A stretch of DNA of 64,000 nucleotides from Plicaturopsis crispa FD-325 SS-3 (taxonomy: Eukaryota; Basidiomycota; Agaricomycetes; Amylocorticiales; Amylocorticiaceae). The notes beneath the pieces are model-generated. The model was not told where the DNA came from and searched no databases. It saw nothing but the letters and a program-made list of their open reading frames with translations. Of this stretch, positions 49,724 to 63,024 are shown piece after piece. Numbering within the stretch: position 1 is the stretch's first letter; the number at the start of each line of letters is the position of its first letter. The stretch spans positions 96,176 to 160,175 of the forward strand of contig KN832560.1 in NCBI GenBank assembly GCA_000827205.1, given 5' to 3'. The translations under genes were made by a program, and so were the position numbers.

Positions 49724-52700
49724 ATGTCTGCCCCAAGTACCCCCTACGCTGGCCCTGCCGCCCACGACAAAGCTTTCAAGAAGAGAGAGAGGCCGCCAGC
49801 CCTCGACATCTACGACGAACTTTCCGCGTCAGAGCCAGAGCACCGCTACGAGCACCGTGACGACCATAACACGCATCAGGTACTTATATTGAAGTTGGAC
49901 TTCTACTGCCATGATCATCCACTTACACGCGCAGCAGCCTCAGCTTCACGTCCAGCAAGCATCTGAATCTACCCTGGAGTTGGAAACCGGCGTGTCGCGC
50001 TCTACGTCCGCCACATCGACATTGGATCCGTACTACTTTGGATTGAGGTCTCCGTCAGATTCTCCAGTGCCACCACTCCCAGATCACAACCACCTCAGTA
50101 CGACTCCCGAGACCCGTCCTCTAAACGAGCCAGTTACGCCTGTCAAGGACCCTGCCAACATTGACAGACGCGGTTTGGTTGGGGTTGGGGAGCTTACCAC
50201 TCCTCGATGGACGCGCGCGGAGAGAGATGCTCGGGAACACCCAAGGGATCAGGAACGTGAAAAGGACAACTCAGATCTTCCTCCTGTACCAGATGTAGAC
50301 GAGGACGATCCACCGGACAGTCCATGGACTATTGAAGCCATCGATGGCGAGTCCGATGAGAGGGAGGAGGTATGTCACACTTCAGTCTTTTCGTTTCTTC
50401 CTACACTAATTCAACTCGGTTTTTTTAGGAACCTGCTGAGGTACCTTCTTTTCCGCGCACCATTCGCCCACGCCCGTCTTTAGGAGAGGAGAGTGGAGGA
50501 GAGGAAATTCTATATCCTCGCAAAGCGGACGCGTTGGAATCCGTTCGCTCGAGACCTTCTGGAAACGTCGCTGATCTACCTCACCCCGTTCCCGCGTCAC
50601 CCGTACCGACGACATCCCCACCGACATCGTTCGCCACACCACTTCGCAAGGCGAAAAAGCGGACGTCAGAGGAGTTTGAACTGGACAATACCGGGGCACT
50701 CGTCACCAAGCGCCATGCTTCATCGTCTACTCCCAAAGACAAAGCGAAAGAGGAGAAGGCTTCTGCTCGCAAGCATCGCAGCCTGGGCGTCGGTATGCCT
50801 TCTACCTCGCGCGAGAAAGGGAAAGAACGCCGACGCGACAGTGTAGGGCTGGGAACCAGCGTCAAAATATCGACTACGAAACCCGAAAAGCATACGAGAC
50901 AGACATCCACTAGCTCGTCGTCGGGTATGAGCGATGCCCACCATTCACGACGTGTGCACACCACGGACTTCTCACATCTCCCCCCATCGCCATCCACCTC
51001 CTCGATCAAGCAGTTTCTGCGCCATGCTGGGAGCGCAAATAGCTCTACCAATCCACCTTTGCGCCCTGCATCACAGGAGCACCATTCTTCCCCCAATGTC
51101 GCCCACTCGTTGTTGCGCGGTACACAAGAAGGGTGGTCTGGTATGGATGATGACGCGACAGCGGAGGCCCTACGGAAACTTGATGGACTCGGTGGAAAAA
51201 CGGCTCGCTCACGGGCTAGTGTGGGCAGCCTAGTAGGTCGGCGGTCAAGTTCCAGCCGCCCGGGCACACCGTCCAGTAAATCCGGGACACAGTGGGAAGG
51301 AGTCGGCGGCGAACACGCCAAAGTCTCCCGCCGCACCAGCGTCCGCGACAGTGTGATAAGCCATAAGGATAGCGACAGCGACCCCGCGCACCGCCAGGTC
51401 GTCGGTCTCGGTCTAACTCATGTTGAATCGATTCTCGATACCAAGGACCCTGGCGGTAGTGCAATCGGTAGCAGCGACGACCAAGGATTCAGTTCCACAC
51501 AAGACAGGACTCCCAAGAAATCGGCCACGTCGGGTGTTCGCACGAGTTTCTCCGCCAAACGTGGGTCAGCTTCTTCGACTACGTACACGAGCACGAGCAC
51601 GCCTACCACCAGTTCTCGTGATTCAGCGTCGCTGTCGGCGGCTACGAGTGCGACGTCTGTCTCTGGCCGCCATTCCATTGGCAAGGCGGGAAGGAATAGC
51701 GCTGGAAGTGACGTCTCTAGCATCATGTCCGGCGAACCGACTTCAAAAGACCGTAACTCTTTGCTGGCTGCCGCCGCCAATGACACGCATGACGATGGCT
51801 TGGTACCTCCCGTGCCTCCACTTCCGAAGGACCTGACGGGCTACAAATCGCCACCAACGTCCGCGACAAACCTGACGTTTCCTAGCATGGGTGCTGGTGA
51901 CGATACGGATAACCTGGACCATGAAGAGAGCGATATGGACCGCACAATTTCGCTCGAAGTCCCGCCGTTTGTAAGTCCTTCTTTCAACTCCACCTCCCCC
52001 CAGGCGCATGAAGTCGGCTACGCGCAGAGCCAGTATCAGGCGGCTAGCTATGGTTCTGCGCCGGAATCTATCCCCGTGGTTGTGAAGACGCCTTCGAAGA
52101 AATGGAGTTTCTCTAACGCTTTGAATATTAAGCTTTCGAGTTCCCCGTCCTCCGGGTCGTCCAAGGAATCGCCGGGCTCGAAGTCATCAAACTTCGCTCT
52201 GAGTCCCCGATCGTCAACTTTCAGCCACCATTTGCGGAAAATTGACTCCAAGGAGAAAGTCACGTCTCCCGCAAGTGCGAAGAGCGTCTGGTCACCTCAA
52301 TCAGAGGCCATGACATCCGCTGCATCCCTAGCGTCCTTGTCCTCGGCTGGGTCTACGCGGGTACCGAAGTCCCCAGGAGTTCAATCTCCGCGGACGCCTG
52401 ACCGAGGCGTACCTAGTCGACCCAGCAGTCATTCCAGTGCAAGCACCACGCACACGTCGGGATTGACTGCTCACAATGCCCCGCTCAGCCCATCCTCGTC
52501 TTCGCGACGTGACCAATCTTCCAAGCGCCTCACGCCTTCATCGATCCCCTTCTTCCGCCGATCGTCATCGCAGTCTATGCAGGTTCCTCCTTTACCTTCG
52601 TCATCGCCGCCTCCTTCGTCAGGGTACACGACGTCGCAATCACAGTCACGATCTAGAGCCAGTCCTAATGACTATAGTATGTCAACGCTATCGACGCCGT

Positions 52701-55700
52701 CGACTCCAGGCACTGCGCACAAGAAGTCATCTGTTCTAAGCTTGGGCCTCCCCTCGCTCTTAAAGGGGTCCAGTTCCCGGCGGAGTCTACATGGAGATCG
52801 AAGCGACTCAAAGGAGGCAAAGGAGACACAGCGTGCCGTGCGTGATGCCGAGAAGGAGAAGGAGAAACGCGAGAAGGTCGAGAAAGAGCGGCAGAAGAAA
52901 GAGGACAAAGATCGTAGTGAGAGCAGGATCTCAGTGCTTATGGGTCGGAGGCGGGGCAAGGTACGGGATACTTTGTCTTCAGGGCGTGCAGTGGCTCATA
53001 TGTCGTTGTTGCAGACCATGTCCTCCACGGATCGGAAGATGAAGCCCGTGGAAGACACTGAGTTACCTCCCCTGCATATGTCGGGTATCCCTCCGGCCAC
53101 TCAGCAACGTGTTGCAAGACTGAAGTCGACGACGTCACCGTCGTCGTCGACCTCGTCGATCAGCCAACACACGACCCCTCGGACCCCCTCCACGTCGCGT
53201 ATCACTTCGCAAACCGCCAGCTCAATGCAGAAGGTGTCCGACTCCTCGCTGCGTAGTCGGAATCAGCTTCCTACTATCGCTGGTTCTCCCTCGGTGGGTA
53301 CAAATATCTCACAGGCTTCCAAGGAGCCGAGGGAGCCTCCGCCGTCGACCCTGATGAATTCAGTTTCGGGTACTGTCAAAGAGACACCGACGAAAATACC
53401 GCGCATATCAAGCCGGACTTCGTCGACTGCTTCTCCTGCCTTCAAGAATTCAACATCTGTTCGCCGGACCAGTACCAATACTACGACGAATGCAGCGCAG
53501 TCTAACAATTCGTCGCCGGCCGCCTCGACTAATGAATTCGGTGTTCTGGACAACGTAGAGCCGCCTTCATCGAAGCCGACGCCTGCAAGCACACAACGCC
53601 ACTCCATTCGGTCTTCCCCGTCGACGACATCAAGAGTACCTCGGCAAGTCTCGGCCCCGACTTCCACCACCAACGCGACGCCCCGCAAATCCAACCGCGA
53701 TTCACTTTCGTTCAGCGGTCTTCGCAAGGCGTCTACCAGCTCGGTCGCTACATCGTCGTCGGTGGCACCAAGCGAATCTCAGAGCCATCCATTCTCGGCT
53801 CTGTCACCTTCAAAAGGCTTGAAGCTGCTTAGTCCAAAGATGTCGCTCCCTGCCCCTCGAAGTTCTCATTCGAGCTCGAGGCAAAGCGTCCCACAAAGTG
53901 CAGGTACCCCTTCCTCGAGCCGGCAGTCCTTATCTACGCCTTCTCCCGCACCCAGCTCTGTCGACGAAGAAGAACTCCTGGGTGATGAGGAAATGCTTCA
54001 TTACATCCGGCGGCAACAAGCAAAAAAGATGGCCAATGGTGCAACACAAAGCGAATTGGATGAGCTGTTGCGATTCCCGGAACCTCAACCTCCGGGCATT
54101 CCATTATCGCCGGAAGGTTTGTCTTTAGCACTTTTCGAACGCAGATGCGTCGCTAACTGTTTCTCTTACGCAGCGCTTCTCAAGGGCAGTCAGTCGAAGC
54201 ATCTCTCCGAGTACGAGCGCAAGGAGATCCTCGACTATCCCAACGTTTACTACATTGGCGCCGGAAGTCAGAAGAAACCTGCCACGCCTGATCACTCTAC
54301 TAATAATTATGGGTATGATGATGAACGCGGTGACTACCTCGTAGTCAACCACGATCACCTGGCGTACCGCTACGAAATCATCGATACGCTGGGCAAAGGT
54401 TCTTTCGGACAGGTTCTACACTGTCGAGATCATTGCACTGGGGAGTCTGTTGCAGTCAAAATCATCCGGAACAAGAAACGGTTTCACCACCAGGCGATGA
54501 TTGAAATCAAGATTCTTGATAACCTCCTCAAATGGGCAAGTGGTTTTACATTTTTTCTCCGCTACGTTACTGATCAGTATATCCCTCTCCCTCAGGACGA
54601 GAAAGAGGAGCACCATGTCATTAAGATGACAGAGCACTTCTATTTCCGCAACCACTTGTGTATCGCTATGGAGCTGCTTAGCATCAACCTCTACGAGCTC
54701 ATCAAGGCTAACGGCTTTGTTGGCTTTACGACGACCCTCATTCGGCGATTCACGAGTCAAATGCTCATGTCCCTAATATTGATGAGGAAGCATCGGATCG
54801 TACATTGTGATTTGAAGCCAGAGGTCGGTCGTATCTTCCCGTTGAGCTTCCCTTTTTCTTACTTGTATCCAGAACGTCCTTCTGCGGCATCCTGCGAAGA
54901 GTGCTATCAAAGTCATCGACTTTGGAAGTAGTTGCCTGGAGACGGAGAAAGGTAAGCCCTCCATGTGAACCTTTACCTGTAGCCGTGACCGACTGGCATT
55001 GCAGTCTATACATATATCCAGAGTCGATTCTATCGCTCGCCCGAAGTCATCCTTGGCATGAACTACCACATGGCCATCGACATGTGGAGTTTGGGCTGCA
55101 TTCTTGCTGAGCTTTACACGGGCTACCCAATATTCCCTGGCGAGAACGAGCAGGAGCAATTGTCATGCATCATGGAGGTTCTCGGCATTCCTGATAAAGA
55201 CTTCATAAACCGCAGTACCCGCAAGCGCATCTTCTTCGGTAAGTGCTACCGCTAGCAGCATTTGTGGACTTGGAACTCAATATTGCTTAGACAACAATGG
55301 GACGCCTCGCCCAGTGGTCAACTCGAAAGGCAGGCGCAGACGTCCCGGCACGAAAAACCTCGCGCAAGTGCTACGGAGTAATGACGAGGACTTCATTGAC
55401 TTCATAGCCAAGTGCTTGATCTGGGACCCTGATCGACGGATTAAGCCACAGCAGGCAATCGTGCATCCCTTCGTTACTGGTGGCCGACGCGTCAAGGCGA
55501 CTAACCCTTCGCCTGCGAAGGGATTCCTGTCTTCGGGATCGAGCAGTCGCCATAAAACCGCAGAGACCCCCAAGAAGTCTCAAATCGGTGCACCCACTCC
55601 TTTGACCTCGCGAACATCCCGGACGACAGGCACCGTCCCTACCACCCCGGGCAATTCGTCCACCCACGCAAGTACCCTCGGATCGTCGAGGTCGTACAGA

Positions 55701-55823
55701 CAGTCCCAGCCCCAAGGGATGTCCACATACCATTCGGCCCGCACTCTGGTGAGTAGTTTACGTTCGTATAGAGGGCGGGAGTGTTGACCTACGTCTCTTT
55801 TTAAGACAACTACCGCCAAATGA
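49724..55823 (+). CDS. Very large DYRK-family kinase (Pom1-like)
   Basis: Roughly 1,860 residues, the largest gene here. The N-terminal 1,400 are Ser/Thr/Pro-rich, basic and disordered, including a long segment of [19 protein letters not shown]. The kinase sits at the C-terminal side: [20 protein letters not shown] (Gly loop), [12 protein letters not shown] (Lys), IVHCDLKPE (HCD loop), VIDFGSSC, and activation loop [14 protein letters not shown] with the Tyr-x-Tyr that DYRKs autophosphorylate. [20 protein letters not shown] and a DYRK-homology-like box, [15 protein letters not shown], precede or follow. The last exon encodes only TTAK. About nine introns, one probably GC-AG (54536-54595). DYRK/Pom1 kinases set cell polarity and size control at cell tips; that function is inferred. 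Confidence 0.92.
54536..54595 (+). other. Probable GC-AG intron inside the DYRK kinase domain
   Basis: Between LDNLLKW and [10 protein letters not shown] the genomic sequence has gcaagt at the 5' edge and ctcag at the 3' edge, with no GT donor of equal quality. It is 60 bases and free of stops, so unspliced RNA would add 20 residues between kinase subdomains III/IV. Removing it gives the spacing normal for DYRK kinases. Confidence 0.6.
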
Positions 55824-56294
55824 GCTGGACGGTTCATGGCCTCTTCCTGTTTTATTTGTCACGAACCTGGAATCTTACATGGTATTAGAAACTTACTTAA
55901 AGCTGGCCTTCATACCCATGGTCTGCTGTATTTTTTACCCTTTGACCTGTTGTCTCTTTGGCTTCTTATGCACATCACATCGTCGTAATCTTCACATCGT
56001 CCTGCAATATATAATTCGCTCCTCTTTAACGATTTCATGGTTGCACGTACGACATATACTGCTACTATGATACAAGCCTTACATCTCTGAATCGCAATGT
56101 GGACCTGCAATTGCTGCGACGCGTAGTCGACGTGTGGCGTACCAATGAACATACTTACAGGGATACGTAGTAAGAGTACCGGTCGACGTCGTCTCAGTCC
56201 ACCTCGGAGTCGCCAGCGCACTGCGGTGAGTTCTGCCTAACATCGATTTATCGGGGCGGAGACTCCAGGAAAGCACAGTGAGAAATAGGAGATG
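55824..56294. other. Convergent gap between DYRK and mitochondrial kinase genes
   Basis: Tail-to-tail intergenic DNA with two 3' UTRs; T-rich, no gene recognised. Confidence 0.4.
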
Positions 56295-57892
56295 TCATAT
56301 CTCTGCCTCCCCCGCTTCATCCAGACATCTCAACTTCAAGAACACATCACTGCCTATTACCATTACCGTCAGCTATGAAGGGCTCTGCATAGTAGAGAAA
56401 AATGCATTTACCCCATCCATCGAGTGACAAAAGATCTAGCGAGCCTCCAAAGTATCTGCAGAGGCAACCAGGGCCCGTCAGACAGGACCAACAATTAACG
56501 GTAATGAGGAAGATAGACTTACTTCGCGTACAGCCTGCTCATGGGAAGTCCATACCCCAATCTGGACCAGAGACCGTCAGCATCTTTCGAGGGAAAAGAG
56601 CATGAAAACAAACCCTGCAATTGTGCCCATTCCCATCTGCACGCCTTTCCCGACTATCTCCCCGAAAAGGTTTCCCTCCCCGGCCCCTCCGCTGCCTATG
56701 GCAGCGCTTCCGCCTACATGCTGAGCCGCATAAGGGCCGCCGTCTTCATCTGCTTCGCCCTCCCTGCCACCAGCGGTCGTGAATGCATATGAAAATATTT
56801 TCGTCATGTTCGCCGCTGAAACCCCGCCTCCTTCGTCACGGACTCTCAGAGACATGAATTTCGAGCCAGAGATGCCGGGAATGCTAGGTGGTGGAGAGAT
56901 CGTTACGACCACGGGGGGAAGCTTTTCCGACGAAGAGCTGCCATGTAGTTTATGGTGGTGCTCTACAGTTGCTCGGAACGAGTTCTTCAAAATTTCTGTC
57001 AATATGTACTCCAGGTGAACGGGTACATATCTATCTACGGCATTAGCGCAATGTCAACTATATTATACGAAGACAACAGACCTACACGAAAGTAGCGTCT
57101 GCTTCGCCGTCTATTATAATAGACGGACTGGATCCTAGCGTTGCCTCGCATAAATCTGTAACGTACGAGCCGCACATCTTGATCATGGCCCGAGGCGAGC
57201 ACGCAGTGTCGATGACTCCCGTATGCGTGCTGTCTGGAGGCTGTCTTTGCAGCGCCTGTGACAGCGCTATATGCTGTTCTGCGATTAATCGAACAGATAT
57301 GCGGTTGCGAATGGCTCCATCGAGAAAGTCGCTAATCTGTGCAGACGACATGTACCGCGAGGATTCCTGAAAGCTTCCTGGACTTTTAGCAACGTGAAAT
57401 CTGCATATACAAAAGCACATACCCCTTCGCCATCGTTGGAATGTCATTTGCATGCCGATCTACCAGATACTCTAGCTCCTCAGAGAATGCGGCATTCTCT
57501 TTGAGATCTCGCACGGGTGGGTAGGTAGCTAGCCATTGAAAGCTTTCGCGGTAAGACTTCAGAGTGGTCGCGACATAAGGGTTTGTCCCAACAATGAATG
57601 GGAGCGCCTCTAAGGAGCGCACGCGCATAGCCAGCCTTCGAGGAATCTCAGCTAGCGCATAAGATACCGACTCGAGTACAGATTCTGGAGTCAAGGGGCG
57701 GCCGAAGCGAACCAAGGTCGACAACGAGAGAGGTTTGGGAGCATGCGCCGCATACTTTGTGAGGAGCTCGGTGACCTCAGGCGACGATGGCGCCGGCGCT
57801 CGTCTATAGTAGTTTCTGATGGGCTTTGGTGTATAGCGAGCAGGTGCAAAAAGGCGCGTCCGTACTGCTGCCTGGCAATGGCAGTGGATCAT
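56295..57892 (-). CDS. Mitochondrial PDK/BCKDK-type protein kinase
   Basis: These kinases inactivate pyruvate or branched-chain 2-oxoacid dehydrogenase in the matrix. The start MIHCHCQAAVRTRLFAPARY is Arg-rich and acid-free, a likely mitochondrial presequence. The helical N-domain has PLSLSTLVRFGRPLTPESV, AEIPRRLAMRVRSLEALPFI and FLDGAIRNRISVRLIAEQHI. The GHKL ATPase has the N-box EILKNSFRATVEHH, FMSLRVRDEGGGVSAANM (G1), LGMGLPMSRLYA (G2) and RYFGGSLDLLSLDGWGSDVF, ending RCLDEAGEAEI. The ATP lid contains a long Gly/Ala-rich insertion (GGREGEADEDGG to GEGNLFGEIVG) compared with animal PDKs. I cannot decide between pyruvate and branched-chain substrates. Confidence 0.88.
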
Positions 57893-58019
57893 GTTCAAGG
57901 CCAAGGATGTCGCAGCGTCGCACTAGTCGCGACTTAATTTACTATGTTCGCGCTGACATCACGCGAGTAGAGAAGAAATGTTTTCTGTCATAATATACAC
58001 AACAAGTCCGCGCAAGTAT

Positions 58020-59916
<1,897 letters not shown>

Positions 59917-60110
59917 TATGAACGAGTAGATGGAGAGCGAAAGGGATGAGCAGGACGCGCAACTGCAGCGACGCGTCAGTCACTCAGTCTCGGCAAACGC
60001 CGGCGGACTTTCAAATACTCTGAGATAGTCTGGCTGCCAGACCGTGGCGTGAAATGTGCTGCGACGGCTCGACGGTAATTATATCCTACGTACTGCCTCT
60101 GCTTTGAACG
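59917..60110. promoter_or_regulatory. Shared divergent promoter of RPT1 and VMA1
   Basis: 194 bases separate the two start codons. I see no TATA box and no proteasome-control element (GGTGGCAAA). Short GC-rich blocks near 59955-59970 are the only candidates. Confidence 0.45.
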
Positions 60111-62513
60111 ATGGCTGGCGCTCTCAAAAACGCGAAACGAGACCTCCCCAAGATCAGAGATGAGGACCGCGAGTCCAGCTTCGGGCAGGTCTTCGGTGTC
60201 TCCGGCCCCGTCGTTGTTGCGGAGAACATGACCGGTGCAGCGATGTACGAACTCGTTCGCGTCGGGCACGATGAGCTTGTTGGAGGTCCGTCTGCATCTA
60301 CAGCTGTTGTTGAGAGCTCATGTTAACGTGTGGAATTGTGTGCAGAGGTTATTCGGATTGAGGCTGATAAAGCTACCATCCAAGTATACGAAGAGACTTC
60401 CGGCGTTACTGTCGGTGATCCTGTGCTGCGAACAGGGAAGCCTCTGAGTGTTGAACTGGGACCTGGTATGATCAGCGCATACGCATCATGACCTTCGGAA
60501 ACTCACCTAAGCCTTTCTCCAGGTCTAATGGGTAACATTGTCGATGGAATTCAACGGCCACTACGAGTAGGTCACTTTACTCCACATAAACCGAACAATG
60601 CCTTTGACCGTTGTCATACAGTCTATCCAAGAAATCTCCAAATCCATCTATATACCCCGTGGTATCAATACCGACGCGTTGGATCGGTCACTTCAATGGG
60701 ACTTCAAGCCTACCTTCAAGGTAGCGACCTATCTCATGTTTATATATGTGTCAGTCTCAACAATGTCTCATGCGATAGGTTGGCGATCATATCTCTGGCG
60801 GCGATATCTTCGGTAGCGTATACGAGAACTCGTTAGTAGACGACCACAAGATCATGCTTTCGCCGCGTGCCCTCGGTACCGTCACCCACATTGCCGAGAA
60901 AGGCAGTTACGGCGTCGCGGTGTGTATGCTTTTCCTTATGATCGCCTCGTTTATTGAATTGTGCTCTCGTAGGACACGATCTTGGAAACGGAATTTGAGG
61001 GCAAGACAACCAAGCACTCGATGATGCAGCTCTGGCCCGTTCGCGCCCCTCGACCAGTCACCGAGAAGCAAACCGCAGATCACCCTCTACTCACTGGCCA
61101 ACGTATTCTGGATGCACTCTTCCCGTACGTGCAACGCACCGATCGCTTACAGTTTGATTGTGTACTGAATCCCGGATTAGTTGCGTGCAGGGAGGCACAA
61201 CCGCTATTCCCGGTGCCTTCGGATGTGGCAAGACGGTTATTTCGCAAGCGCTTTCGAAGTTCTCAAACAGCGACATCATCGTGTATGTCGGATGTGGCGA
61301 GCGTGGAAATGAGGTACGTTATCACATCCTGCCATGTTTCATTATTCGTCGCTCACAACGTAGTAGATGGCGGAAGTGCTAATGGATGTAATGTTATTTC
61401 TTGCGATATTACGAGGATATCACTGACGTCACGCAGTTCCCCCAATTGACTATGGAAATCGGAGACCGTCAAGAACCCATCATGAAGCGGACAACATTGG
61501 TCGCCAACACCTCGAACATGCCAGTCGCCGCACGAGAAGCCTCCATCTATACTGGTATCACCCTCTCGGAGTACTGGCGTGACCAGGGCAAGAACGTATC
61601 CATGATGGCGGATTCTACTTCTCGTTGGGCCGAGGCGCTCCGTGAAATTTCTGGTCGGCTGGCTGAGATGCCTGCAGACTCCGGTTATCCTGCTTACCTT
61701 GGAACGAAACTCGCCAGTTTCTACGAGCGTGCTGGGAAAGTTGTCTGCCTTGGAAACCCTCAAAGACAAGGCACGGTCTCAATTGTCGGAGCGTGAGTCT
61801 ATCTCACCGTCTTGAGGTTTGACCACTAACCCAATTTACTTCCAGCGTCTCCCCGCCAGGTGGTGATTTCTCCGATCCCGTTACATCCTCGACTCTCGGT
61901 ATCGTGCAGGTGTTCTGGGGTCTCGACAAGAAACTCGCGCAACGAAAGCATTTCCCGTCCGTCAACTGGAGTTTATCATACTCCAAGTACACGAAGGTGC
62001 TGGAACCATATTACGAGACGACCGAGCCCGGTTTCGTTGAACTGCGAATGAAGACGAAGGAGATTCTGCAGAAGGAGGAGGATCTCGCTGAGATTGTACA
62101 GCTTGTCGGAAAGAGTGCTCTTGGCGAGGGCGACAAAATCACTCTCGAGGTCGCACGAATGCTCAAGGACGACTTCCTACAACAGAATGGCATGAGCGAG
62201 TACGATCGCTATTGCCCATTCTATAAGACAAGCGCAATGCTACGGAACTTTGTTGGCTTCCACGACGCAGCCATCAAAGCTGTCGGACAAGGCGACTTGA
62301 CCTTCAACAAGATCAAGGATGCGGCCGGTGACCTTATGTTTAAGCTCTCCCAGATGAAGTTCGAGGTATGTATTCTGTTTTGTCATGCCCGCACGATATA
62401 CTCAAACGATGCCTTCTGCACAGTCGCCCTCTCAAGGGAAAGAGCCCATCAAGGAAAAGCTGGACGCGCTCCATGCCGAGATTCAGGACAAGTTTAGGCA
62501 GATGGCGGAGTAG
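60111..62513 (+). CDS. VMA1: V-type proton ATPase catalytic subunit A
   Basis: Subunit A carries the ATP-hydrolysing site of the V1 sector that acidifies vacuoles and Golgi. The protein starts [20 protein letters not shown] and has [20 protein letters not shown], the non-homologous region, the Walker [19 protein letters not shown], the [13 protein letters not shown] block, [54 protein letters not shown], and a helical C-terminus ending DKFRQMAE. About 617 residues, standard length. Ten or so introns. The position after GCGKT at which budding yeast VMA1 hosts an intein is uninterrupted. Confidence 0.97.
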
Positions 62514-63024
62514 ATCGACATTTTTCTGCTTTCATCTCCTTCACGGACATGGTCTGCTTCGATACCAGCTCTATTGCATGAACGTGACGATAATGAAAAG
62601 ATTTTGAACAGTGAACTGAACAGTATCCATATATTTTTAGGCCCGTACAAGAATCGCGTCGGTGTTTTTGCTCACTGTAGCGGGGCGCGGTCGGGATTCG
62701 GACATACTAGCGGTCGCCGTCGCCTCGCACTTTTCGGATTCCACTAGGGCAGTCACCAGCGTGCATACTGAAGTTGAAGCTCTACTGTAGCTACTGGGTC
62801 AACTTCAATTAACTGCCATACAACCGCTATTTGAACAGGAAACAAAGATCGTAAACTTCACGATGTCCTATGCCTAAAGGAAGGCGCGTTATCTGCGCAG
62901 TCGTGGCTTGCCAGAAGGTCGGGCGCCGCTGGGGCGTTGCTGCGGACGGGTATGCTATTTAATATCATGGACTGCCCGTATAATTTCTTAACAGTCCCTT
63001 TACCCAGGTCTCCTCCCACGAATA
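62514..63024. other. Intergenic region before the fasciclin gene
   Basis: Holds the VMA1 3' UTR and the promoter of the next gene. No gene seen; a short phrase (gttgaagctctactgtagctactgggtcaact is too long to be a clean repeat) contains the imperfect inverted pair ttgaagc/..gtcaactt. Confidence 0.3.

Noticed and set aside
50581-51336. 251-codon minus-strand frame inside the DYRK gene
   Set aside because: Antisense of the Ser/Thr-rich coding tail; no domain, no introns, no promoter.
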